A DNA stretch of 64,000 nt, taken from positions 9,450,250 through 9,514,249 of the forward strand of contig OX459107.1 of NCBI GenBank assembly GCA_949775045.1. Direction: 5' to 3'. Source of the DNA: Metridium senile. Lineage: Eukaryota > Cnidaria > Anthozoa > Actiniaria > Metridiidae. The number at the start of each line of letters is the position of its first letter. Positions within the stretch are counted from its first letter, which is position 1. The notes beneath the pieces are model-generated. The model did not search any database. It was given only the letters and a program-made list of their open reading frames with translations, and had not been told where the DNA came from. Below are positions 45,601 through 56,523 of the stretch, piece by piece. The translations under genes were made by a program, and so were the position numbers.

Positions 45601-48600
45601 ATGCACTTTCTTTGAAAACAAAAAAGTCATTAATGCCTTTTTGATGGTTGTGCGTTTAATGGTCATACATCACAAGATGACATGTGTAACCACAGTAACA
45701 AAGACTTTAGTATGCAGTCAAGGAATACGGGAAAAGAGCTAAGAAGCTATGTCACCTCAACAAACCATCCAATCAAAAGAAAAAAAGATCAAACATTTGA
45801 TATTTTTGAATAGAAAGCTACAAGAAATGAGTGAGTTAACATTCACACAGGAGCAAATACGAACAGAATTATATTCAACAATAGTGAAAATAAAGTTGGA
45901 ATTGGAAGTTCAATTTATTTTAAATAGACTAAAATGAAATCATTCATTTTAATCGTAAGTAGAAGGTTATTCATTTGTCTCTCGAATGGCAAATGTGTTG
46001 GACTACTGTTGTAAGTCTTATTCTCAGAATGGATATTTGTATCTATCTGTTATCCAAGTCTTCCCATTGATGAAGACAACGAGCAGAAGCCGAAACGACA
46101 TGGTTCATACCTTCGACATTCGAGTGACAAATGAATAACACTCTAGCAATCGCATATCCACGTCGGATGGCCTTATCATTTTAGATTGTTAAAGCTTTTA
46201 CAGTTTAGACAAAAGAACATTCAAAGCAACAAAGTCAGTCTAATTTGAGTTAGAAGAAACTGGAAAAGAAAAATGAAAAAGAAATAAACGTACACAATCT
46301 AAAGAGTTAAATTATCTTAAACAAAATAAAAATGAACTTAAAACAGTTGCATTGGCTACACGTATTCAAAGTAAGAAAATTGGTAGTTTATTCTTAATAG
46401 AAAGAAAACTAAAAGCATGAAAAAGAGCCAACAGCAAGCTTAACAGTGAACAAAAGCAATAGTTAGAATGTGTTTTATTATTTAAAGAATATAAAAAGGA
46501 GCACCCATAAGGCTTTAAACTGATCTATAGTGATTTTTTTATAATTCAGGACAAAGGATATTAAATCTAAATAAGTATAAAAAGTTAAAACTCGACTCGA
46601 AACTAAACTGAAGTGAAGTTCTAAGAAAAGTAAAATACACAGTACAAACTACAGGTTAAAAATATGATTTTAGTGAATTTAAAGTTTAAGAATTGCAGTT
46701 TATTGTAAAAGAAAATTGTTCAAATATACCAAGACCAGCTGATATAAACATTCGTATATACAAGTTCTACTCTCACCATTGACAAGAATTATTTGTACAT
46801 ACCAACTCTCTTAACTTTCAATATTCAGTATGACAAATATATGGTGTGGTCAGCTGGAAGCCAATTTTTAAGAAATTCAAAGATAAGCTCTGTTCCATAA
46901 TAGATTATGAGTAAAAATATTCACATATCTCACAAAAATGGGAATATTCCATGCTCTTTTAGAAATAAACTTTTTGAAAAAATTGAAAGCTATGAAATTG
47001 AAACTTTGAAATAGCGAAAAATAATAATAAAAAATAGCGAAAAATAGCGAAAAATAAGTGTGAAAAATAAGTGTGAAAAATTGAAAGCTATGAAATTGAA
47101 ACTTTGAAATAGCGAAAAATAAGTGTGAGAAAATGAATTAATTATGAATCAACTCTCACATCAACTGAAATTTGAATGTTGGAACAAACGAAAGAATAGT
47201 CATCTTTATATAATAACTCCCTTCCCAAAAATAAAAGATCACTACTTAGTTATTAAATTTTACAGAGAACTGAAAATGACATCAAAACAAATTAGAACAA
47301 AATGGTTTTTTTTAAGGTGGAAAGTTCTCTAAAAAAAACTAGAGTTTAATTGTTGAGATAAATAAGCAAGAAGTGTTTTGAAGAATATTTTTGACTGAAC
47401 AAAAAAAAACATGAACTTCTATATCTTATAGCTGAAGAAATGAAATTTAGATGTGTCACAAAATGAGAATAAAATTGAAAGGAGCATGGAAAGGAACAAA
47501 ATGAACAACAATGAAAAATGCTTAAAAACATTTCAAACAATAAAGGATGCTATATCTTAGGGTTTCTTTTAAAGGATTTAGATCAAAATAAAAGGTAATA
47601 TAAGGATTATGCAAGGAAATGGAAAACTTTTCAAATGTTGCTAAAATATAACATCCGGCAATAAACGACTTTGAAAATTCTCGATATTTCAGCCCACTTT
47701 ATTTTTCCAGAAGAATTGACGGTTAAGTAATCGTGTGGAGAACTATTCAAGTGAACATAATGCTTTGAGTCACATTTACAAGCGTGACAGCCTTGGCAAA
47801 CCTTCACCGCAACTCCGAGTGTCGTTATGAATAAAGCTTTATATACACTTGTATTCTTCGACATTTTGCAGTAAATCAGTAGTCTTTTATAGTCCTGTAA
47901 ACAATTTAACTGTGTTATTTTTACCCCAAGTTGTTAAACCAGGGTTCACTCTAGCGATTCTCTGAAATTTCTAAATATTAAGGTCATCTTATCGCTTTCC
48001 ACAGTACATCCACGCTTGTAATTTATGCATGAGAAGACAAAATTATTACCGTATTTTTCAGTATTCCTTGCTTTTACACCGCAAACGAGCGGATAATTTT
48101 AAAAGAAAGAATTTGACATCCCTAGCCAAGGGACAACTACGCTTTGAACCAAAAAACGCTGCATATAAAAAGATATAATTGTGCCTTTGAGTCACTCGTG
48201 AACAAAATGAAAAGCGAACCTGTGGCCAATCGCCCGGAGGCTTTCTCATTTGCATGCCAATAAAGAATAGTTTTTCACGGAAAAAAAACCCTATTAATAC
48301 GAGGATAACTTCATAATTCGACGTAGAAATAACTCGAAACTCAGATTATTTATAGAATAATACTTCCATATGACTAAACGAAATGAAGTCATGAGTTTGA
48401 GAGCTTTTAGATTAGCCATCCCCGCTGCGCTTTGTGCATCGAAATTGCACTTTTCCCACGAACAAACTTTGTACACAAAAAGCAGAGAAATTACCTTTCC
48501 TATTGGGTTACGTCTAAATAAAAGCTATATTTTAATAAAGAACTAAGTTAGAACTAGTTAGAAAACACGAAAACATCATAAAGCATTCGAGAATTTACTA

Positions 48601-49723
48601 GTTTGGTCATGAGATAACACGAGACCGTGCCGCCATTTACGAAACTTTTAAGTTGTAATATTATAATATTATATAGCTTCGAAACTACAGAAAACTATAG
48701 CAGGGAGAGTAATAACTTCTCCATAATGACCAAACTGATAAACAGTACATGGGCAACAGCAAAAAATAAAACGCTATGAGGTCTGTATGGGAGAAAATTT
48801 AATTGAGTCGGGTCGAGTCTACAGATAAAACCACTGAAATCTATTTATACGCCACGAACAAGAAATCTGGTCATAAAATATCACACTTAAAGCAACTTTT
48901 TACGCGATAGAACTAGACACTTGGATAAAGAAATAACATTTGTTAGCCATGAGAATGTCATACGAGAGCCATGGAAGGCAGACCCGCGCGCGCAGAAAGC
49001 GGTAGAGTAGCGCGTTACCCGGCCAAATCCGATGGCTAGTGCATGTTCTTTGTTCGGCATCAAATCTTTCCTTGTAAGACAATGTTTTCTAGTCTTTGAA
49101 CGTATTGATAGTGTAAATAGTTAACTCAGAACATGGCTTTGAGAGAGAAAACAAATCGACTTGTGTTCAAACATCCAAACCTGATCATCTCATGTTTCAT
49201 GGTGTATGAGATCGTTCAAATCGTACCAAATAAACAACATATTGCGAGGCAAATTGTTCACCATTTAAAGCTAGTCTTTCGTGTATCTTTACGATTATGA
49301 AATAAACAAAGTCTAAAATATTGAATGAGTTGTGTTTGGGGCAAAATGAACATCATTTCGAGCGCTATTTCCCTCAAAATCCAGGGGTTAGGCATCCATC
49401 CAAACATACCTTAGCAATGGGGCTCGTTCTCGCTTGTAACACAAACAACTCAATTTCCCTGACTCTGCCCTTCCAGATCTTACAGAAATATCGTGTCAGC
49501 CCAGTTATTAGGCCTAGAAGAACTCTGTCTTGGTTAAAGGAAATACGAGCAGCCAAACTTTAGTCGTGCATGTGGACGAACGCGCGGTTCCGCTTTGTAG
49601 AATTAATCAATGGAGAGCCTTCCATCTCTTTTGTTGACATTTGACATCACGCTAATTGCATTGTGACGTCACAGGCATCCTCGAGAAACCCTGCCCACTG
49701 GAAAGGGAGACTGTGAGCTTTAC
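45601..49723. other. Upstream/intronic DNA of the RNF38-like gene
   Basis: No coding exon was found. The sequence is very A-rich on the plus strand. It holds a direct duplication with GAAAGCTATGAAATTGAAAC near 46985 and 47086, and another Penelope-like motif GAAGCCGAAACGACATGG near 46090. A candidate minus-strand 5' UTR donor (ATCGCGAGAACGGAG then GTAAAG) is at about 49722. TGACGTCA lies at 49664..49671. Confidence 0.4.
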
Positions 49724-50889
49724 CTCCGTTCTCGCGATGCTAATCGCTTCTTTCTACCAATCCTTACGAGTTTAAAAGAGATTTGTACCTTATGATGGAT
49801 AGCCAAGAGGGTTTTTTAATTTATTTCTCGATAAGCTTCTACCGAAGCACCAATGGGAGTTGAACAGCCAACATCAGCGCCCAAAAGAAAAGGGCTCAAA
49901 AACACAACAGCGCTTATTTTGTATTCAATCCATCGGTTCAAAAACGACGGAACATACCATTCGGAACTATAATCTACTGCATAAAAATCAGATCTCGTTA
50001 TATTCTTGGCTCCAACACATTCTTAACCACATTTTGGGGTATTGTCTTTTGCGGGAATGTTTATGATGTAACGCTTGCTCACTTCCGGTTAGACTCAATC
50101 GTGACAACATTACTTGAAAAACAACATACTTTTCTGTTTTGTTTTGTGGCCAAAATCGACAATTTTTTAAGGGCATGTGTGACGTAGCGATGAAATCTTT
50201 TCATGCACTTTACGGAATGACACCTTAAGTTTACCAGCTTTTATTTTTATTGTAACCAGTTTGCGTAGAATGTTATTCTTCACAAATTCGCGTTTTTGTT
50301 TTCACGTTCGCTTTTATTTACCAAAAAGCTAAAAAGATTTTAGTGGTCAATATAACCTCCCCAGAGGAAATGGCAAACAAAAGACCTTTGTTAGTATTAG
50401 AGTTGGTCATTGGACAAGCACATCTGCCGTCTTATCGACTACCTTCATTAACCAATCAGAAAGCGGTATTCAGTAAGATAAAACGACAAACAAAAAAGCT
50501 AAAATATTAAAGAAACCTTCGCGGTTTGGTCAATTTTCAATTTATTTCGACGAAATATGAGAATTTTGTATGTGTGATGAATGACTTTTCTTCGAGGAGA
50601 CATACTTTATCATTACTTTCGATTAAAAGGAGCCTTGAAGTCTAAAATCAAAAGAGCCGATATGAATAACAAAATAAATTTGCATATCGTTGACGATAAC
50701 ACCCTAGGAACCAAGGACTAAACCTAAAACTTTTATTTCACAAATAACTATAACGTCAAAATGGATATGTATTTCTGGAATAGTTTCTATATTTCGAGAA
50801 AACGGTAGAACATTTTTCACAATGAATAAATATATATGTCGCTACGTGCTCAATGCAAAATCCCCTGAGAGGCTAAAAATAAATCCCAA

Positions 50890-51299
50890 AGGTGGTTCAT
50901 TATTTCGCTGCGATGGCGTCATTTCAAGCCAATCACGAGCATTCCACGTGCTTAGGTGTGACTGAAACTAAAGCTGGGCAGAGCTGTGATTGGTCGTTGC
51001 CAAGTAGCCGCTGACGTCTTTGTCACCTGACTGTTGTTAATAAAATTCGATTGCGACTGCTTCTCAATACTTTTCTACCTTTAGGTTTTGCGATTGTATA
51101 GTGTGGGCGAATTTTTCGCTCTTGGTTTGAAAGATACATCTCGGATTGTCTTCAAAGACAATCTTGTTGAATATTTCGAAAGTTACCTGACCTTCCAAAG
51201 CTTCAAAGCAACGATTTCTCTTGATTTGAGTCGAGTGTTCGTTTTGTATTCAGTTAAAAAACGAAAAACACGAAGCTTACCTAATCGAGCAACAGAAAG
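50890..51299 (+). promoter_or_regulatory. PNRC-like promoter and AUG-free leader
   Basis: A CCAAT box (50929..50933), an E-box CACGTG (50945..50950), an inverted CCAAT (ATTGG, 50989..50993) and a CRE-like TGACGTC (51012..51018) cluster within 90 bp. From about 51088 to the start codon no ATG occurs, so the leader lacks upstream AUGs. The TSS is unknown. Confidence 0.55.
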
Positions 51300-51674
51300 A
51301 TGACATTTGGATCGTTAAATCCGACAGAAAGCCCTCTCAGGGCCAAAAATTATCGAAGAAAGAGTTCTCCGAGGAAGAACAACCGAATAATTAACGAAAG
51401 GACTTTCAAAACGAAAGCTTTTCACGACGCCACATCAATGGAGACAAGAGACGCCTCAATGGCCATGACCATTCCACGACGAAAACACCGCGACTCCACA
51501 TCTTCATCGTCGCCGGAGACACATTACGCTGGACCAAAGTTTAGTAGTCCTCCACCACCAAGCGTATTGCCCAAACCGCCGTCGCATTGGCTGCCTTATT
51601 CGGACTTTAACTTCGAACCCGATGTAGTAGCCATGACACAGCACCTCCGCAGTCTTCTCAATGTGGCGTCATAG
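51300..51674 (+). CDS. PNRC-like proline-rich nuclear receptor coactivator / decapping adaptor
   Basis: This is a single-exon 124-aa protein. The C-terminal 50 residues match the PNRC1/PNRC2 signature: HYAGPKFSSPPPPSVLPKPP, then SHWLPYSDFNFEPD, ending MTQHLRSLLNVAS. The same layout (YAGAKFSEPPSPSVLPKPPS..., short hydrophobic end) is known in vertebrate PNRC2. There the proline-rich segment binds the decapping factor DCP1A and links UPF1 to mRNA decapping. The N-terminal half is basic and Ser-rich (RRKSSPRKNN, RRKHRDSTSSSS) without a known domain. The ATG at 51300 is the first AUG after a leader of more than 200 nt. The stop is TAG. An AATAAA at 53056..53061 may end a 1.4-kb 3' UTR. The role in mRNA decay in this animal is inferred from the family. 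Confidence 0.88.
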   Translation: MTFGSLNPTESPLRAKNYRRKSSPRKNNRIINERTFKTKAFHDATSMETRDASMAMTIPRRKHRDSTSSSSPETHYAGPKFSSPPPPSVLPKPPSHWLPYSDFNFEPDVVAMTQHLRSLLNVAS

Positions 51675-52535
51675 AAAACCTTTAACAAACAAAGCGAAAC
51701 TACTTCGCTTGGTGATTTATCGTGTAAAAAAGGACTGAAGCATATTAGGGTTTCAAATTTGTATCTTTTGTACAAATTTGTATATTTGTATATAAGATTA
51801 TTGAATAATTCGTTCGTGTTTAATATTTAGAAAATCTATCGTCGTTCGTTCTATATAAATAGCGTTTCTTCTCTGTAGATTTCAAAACACGGAAATTATT
51901 AGGCACTTTCATTCTCTATTTCGCTGTTTTTTTCTGTAATCTGTTTAGATACTGTTTTCCCTGTGACATGGAAAACTTTTTCTATTCGTTTTTCATTAAT
52001 CTGTTTAGATACTGTTTCGCTGCGACAGCGAAAACATTTTTTCGTTTTCTTTTCAAATCTGACTTGAATATTCCAGTTTTTTTCCTGAAAAATCTAGCAA
52101 GGGGTGGGAGGTTTTTGTTTATTTCCTTTATACAGCTTCGACTTAGCACAGTAAATTTAAGTGTTGTTGTTTTGTCAGTGTTTGCCATGTGGCATTTTTG
52201 TTATCGTCCTTTTTATTATAAATGTTGAAAGTTAGTTAAATAGCTTAGGAATAGTGCTTAGAAGATTAACAGTAAAAGTTTTTCATACATAGGTTTATAT
52301 AAATAGTTTACATATTTTTTCAAATCTAGGATATGTCTTACATGAAGACTGGACTTGACATAATGTATTTAAGATACAGCCGTAATGGCCTTAAGTTGAT
52401 TTCTGATTATAATTGGAGTTGACTATATATATTGATAGGACTTGAACAAACTAAGACATTTAGAAAGTTTGCCATAGTTTATTTTGAAAAGAGGAAAGTT
52501 CTCGAAAAGATATCAAGAGGACTTGGACAAAGAAA
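51675..52535 (+). other. PNRC-like 3' UTR
   Basis: T-rich sequence without AATAAA. The direct repeat TTTAGATACTGTTT occurs twice at 51944..52020. The following tandem repeats and the signal at 53056 may belong to the same transcript. Confidence 0.4.
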
Positions 52536-52860
52536 GTGTTTCAAAGAAACTGGAAAACACAAAGAAAAGAGTTTAGTTGGAGGAAACTAAACATACGAAA
52601 GAGTTTCCCAAAAGAGGAACTGGACAAAGAGGACCTGTACAAAGAAAGTGTTTCAAAGAAACTGGAAAACACAAAGAAAAGAGTTTAGTTGGAGGAAACT
52701 AGACATACGAAAGAGTTTCCCAAAAGAGGAACTGGACAAAGAGGACCTGTACAAAGAAAGTGTTTCAAAGAAACTGGAAAACACAAAGAAGAGTTTAGTT
52801 GGAAGAAACTAGACAGAAAAGAGTATTCCAAAAGAGAAGGACAAAGACTGAGTATACTAA
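52536..52860. repeat. 112-bp tandem repeat, about three copies
   Basis: GTGTTTCAAAGAAACTGGAA starts at 52536, 52648 and 52760. Units contain GAGTTTAGTTGGAGGAAACT and GAACTGGACAAAGAGGACC. The unit is strongly purine-rich on the plus strand; the antisense open frame of 120 aa across it is a low-complexity artefact. Confidence 0.9.
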
Positions 52861-53104
52861 GAAAGAAATGACAGAGAAAGAGTATTTTAAAAAAGAAACT
52901 GAAAAAAAGACAGTATTCTAAGGTAGAAACGACAAAGAACGAGAAACTGGACAAGGTGTTAGAGAAAAAAGCACAAGGTCCAGTTATGCGCAAGAAAAGA
53001 TAAATGGGAAAGAAGAAGTGAAAGAAAGAAGATAGTGACGACTTCAAGTTCTACCAATAAAGAAGAAAACCTGGACAAGTACAATGCACACACAAACTCA
53101 TACA

Positions 53105-53120
53105 GGCCCTTTTTAGGGCC
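53105..53120 (+). ncRNA. Histone-type 3' stem-loop, orphan
   Basis: GGCCCTTTTTAGGGCC forms a 6-bp stem with a TTTT loop. It fits the metazoan replication-dependent histone mRNA element (GGYYYTTHTNARRRCC) and is followed by GACCACA, close to the usual ACCCA. No histone coding sequence precedes it. The nearest upstream gene is PNRC-like, whose candidate poly(A) signal is 44 bp upstream. TATATAAA follows about 40 bp downstream. It could be a histone-cluster remnant. Confidence 0.55.
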
Positions 53121-53466
53121 GACCACATTTACAAATGTGAATGATCAATCAATGCTTATATAAACAGGAGACTAGTTTTCCTGTCTAAAACCTTCACTAT
53201 CACATACCATGAACACACTATACTCATACCCTTACATGTCATAAATAACAATAAACCTAACCTAATTACATACTAACCACTCACAATAAACATTATTATT
53301 GTGAGTTGCCCACACATATAATCATCATTGTTCATCACAGTTAAAGTTGATCATCTAGAAATAGTTGATCTGAGACCAACATGGATTGTGGGAGCTCATT
53401 AAATTGCAAATACATTGTTTAAATCACACTTACATTGGGCCTTTTCCTTCCTGGCCCTAATCCAAA

Positions 53467-54010
53467 GGGGTTGCTTTCAGAGAAAGCTTAACTGTCACAA
53501 AAATTATTTTAAAACAACAATAACTCACAGATGTGGGATATAGTTGTTCGAAGTGCATTGAGAAAGTCTTAGATGAGTGAAAAGTTGCAATTGCTGAGAA
53601 AGAATTTTTGTTTTCTTCATTCTAAAGTTTGCTGCAAAACCTACCCTGCTCTACAAAGGAGAAAAACTAAATATCTATTTTTCAGCAATTTGACAACAAT
53701 TTCTGTCAAGGCCATGCAGCACAAAAGAATAACTTTAAAGGGGTTGCTTTCGGAGAAAGCTTATCTATCACAAAAATTATTTTAAAACCACAATAACTCA
53801 CAGATGTGGGATATAGTTGTTCGAAGGGCATTGAGAAAGTCTTGATGAGTGAAAAGTTGCAATTGCTGTGAAAGAATTTTTGTTTTCTTCATTCTAAAGT
53901 GTGCTGCAAAACCTACCCTGCTCTACAAAGGAGAAAAACTAAATATCTATTTTTTCAGCAATTTGACAACAATTTCTGTCAAGGTCATGCAGCACAAAAG
54001 AATAATTTAA
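53467..54010. repeat. 273-bp direct tandem duplication
   Basis: GGGGTTGCTTTCAGAGAAAG at 53467 recurs as GGGGTTGCTTTCGGAGAAAG at 53740. The two 270-bp units differ at few positions, so the duplication looks recent. Blocks include ACAGATGTGGGATATAGTTG and GCAAAACCTACCCTGCTC. Confidence 0.9.
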
Positions 54011-55000
54011 ATGACAAAGCTACCCTTATTGGCAGCTCAACAATGAAAGAGTGTTAAAAAGTGTATTGTGAAAGCTGATAATGAGAAGTCTCACATTGAA
54101 GACAAAATAAAAACATTTATCATAGATAACAAGGAAAGAAAGGTTAACCTTGGAGATGGAGTTGTGATGATAACCTTAAAGTTTATAGAAAATTCAATTT
54201 GTAATTTATTTCAATCAGTGCCACCAATAGATTATTGTATTAAATATTTCTTGCAGTTTTATGATCCTTTTTCTCCATGTAAATACCAATTAGGTCTCAG
54301 CGTACTACAGGGCCCACAGTAATTGGTGTAAACTGTTGTGGTGTCCCTGCCTTCATATGAAGGAAGAGCTAAATCAGTTTAGACAAAAACGATTTATTTT
54401 TCTTGCACTGTTAGGATCAAAATTGCTGGGGCAAAAAAGCTCTCACAATGAACACATATTTCTGACTGGAAAACGTATCATTTATGATTGAAAGGCATAA
54501 TATTTATTATGTTTATGTCACAAAACATTTGGTGGTACTTTGACCATCAATTTAGCCTCAAAACAGAAAGAAATTGAAAAAAGTATCTGAAACAAAGTAT
54601 CCAATTTTGAAATTTAAGGTCTTTTGATAAGTTTTGTACATACTTTAATGATAAACATTTTCTTTGGTTCAGAACTGTGTTTTAAAATACTTTCACTTTC
54701 ATAACTCAAAACACATGTTGAAAATGAAAATATAGAACATGACATAATAGTCTAGAAATTTTTTTTTTCTTCAAAAACACTTTCACTTTCAAAACACAAT
54801 CTACTGTGTGGGCACAAATTTGAGACTGAGTATCTTAGATGAATAACTGAAACAGGAAACAACAAGTTAGCTATCAAATAATTTGAGTTCGATAGTTTTT
54901 AACTGTCTAGGTATACCCCAAATAAAGGATATATTTTCAGAAAGATTAAAAAAAAACACTTTTAAAAAACAATTTAATAGAAATAGAAATCTATACTATA
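54011..55000. other. Gene-free AT-rich stretch
   Basis: One open frame of 84 aa near 54068 has no recognisable domain. Nothing else stands out. Confidence 0.4.
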
Positions 55001-55500
55001 GAGCAAAACCACTAAAACCATAAAATACAAACAAAATAGTTATTAACAAATAGTTTCTATTTCAGTGACTTTTTAGTTGACAGTATGTCTCAATCAAAAA
55101 GGAAACAATACCTTATAATACTTTGCTTGTCTTTGATAGTGACTAATAATCACTAAAGAGATAGTGACTAATAGTCACTAAATAGAAGCAATTTTAGTAG
55201 CAATTTAATTTTATCTCATGGATATGGCGTTATCGCTATTCCCAATGGTCTAGAGACTATACAACTTTACTTGTCTTTGATAATGACTAATAGTCACTAA
55301 ATAGATAGTGACTAATAGTCACTAAATAGAAGCAATTTTAGTAGCAATTTAATTTTATCTCATGGATATGGTGTTATCGCTCTACCCAATGGTCTAGAGA
55401 CTATACAACTTTACTTGTTTTTGATAGTGACTAATAACCACCAAAAAAGATATACTGTATTACAAAAAGCAATTTAATTTATTTCATGGCTATAGTGTTT
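55001..55500. mobile_element. Mariner-like MITE with tandemly amplified right end
   Basis: The left end GAGCAAAACCACTAAAACCA (after TA) matches the 17908 element. The right half, with CTAATAGTCACTAAATAGA, AGCAATTTAATTTTATCTCA and TATGGCGTTATCGCT, is repeated in tandem about 145 bp apart up to about 55400. A further weaker copy ends at CTATAGTGTTT. Confidence 0.65.
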
Positions 55501-56523
55501 GGATTTTACTCCAAAATGTAAGTAAGAATAATTATATATATTATATATCAAATTTTAAACTAATACTCTAATAATATTATAGAGGGTCCTGAAGGGGTAA
55601 ATGGTACTAGCTGGGATTGGCCTTATTTTTGACTGGCAAAAATGGGATTGGATGCACTGGGACTGGGATATACAAATAAAAGAACAATAGAAAATGGGAG
55701 TGGGATTGAAAACTTGAGCAAAACTGATGGGATTATGTGATTTTTGACTGGGATTTGGTCTAAATATAAACTGGGAAATGGGATTCGGACCCCCCCTTCA
55801 GGACCCTCATTATAATATGAAATCTAAGTATAAGTAACACTTGTTTCATAAGACTGCGTCTTTATTTCTAAAAAAAAACATTTGAGCATAACTGCCTAAA
55901 GGTTGGCTAAGCGCAAGACTACCATTTGGGATGTTTCAATATGTAGATTACCCTCGACTGGTCACCAGAGGCTAGACTAACTCTCTTCCTGCCACATATT
56001 TTGAGACGTCGCTTGCCACTTCGCAGCTCAAAAAAAGCAGTTAAAAAAGAGTTAATAGTCAAGCCTCTGATAACCAGGGAATAGGTAGATGCACTACAAA
56101 TTAAAATAACAAAGGACAATTTATGAAATTGGTATAAATTAAAACCCCTCAGCCTGTTTAAAAAATCATGATTTATTGTGAAAAAACAAATATATTTGTT
56201 TCTTTTCTACAAAATAAGTAAATGAAATATGTTTTTGCCACTGACAATTATAAATCACTATAATTATAATACATGCAGAAAATGAATTTTGAATTTTTAA
56301 AATAAGAGTTCCATCTCTGTAATTTTCATTTCTTGTCATTTTCTACAGACACAAAGGCCACTAACCATAAGATGATGACAGTCTTATCTCTGTATATCAT
56401 TGGCATTACTAAAAAACTGCCTTACTTCATGCTCATTTGGAGAACCAAAAATTAACAAAGAATTCACCCCACTGTTCTTCCATGCAAAAGTTAAAATAAA
56501 AATCACTTTTCATTCTAGAAAGG
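55501..56523 (-). other. 3' flank of the TRF-like gene
   Basis: A minus-strand AATAAA at 56177..56172 lies about 350 bp beyond the TRF-like stop and probably ends its mRNA. Around 55580..55810, GAGGGTCCTGAAGGGG faces CCCCCCTTCAGGACCCTC, a foldback of about 230 bp with repeated TGGGATTGG motifs. No gene is seen. Confidence 0.5.

Noticed and set aside
51088..51303. 71-aa open frame whose stop overlaps the PNRC-like start
   Set aside because: It begins with TTG and contains no ATG, so it is not a credible upstream ORF.
52685..53047. 120-aa antisense Phe/Ser/Leu-rich frame
   Set aside because: It is low-complexity antisense of the purine-rich 112-bp repeats, with no domain and no splice context.
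55919..56119. 66-aa minus-strand frame with basic residues
   Set aside because: No domain and no in-frame splice connection to the TRF-like gene; probably part of a dispersed repeat.
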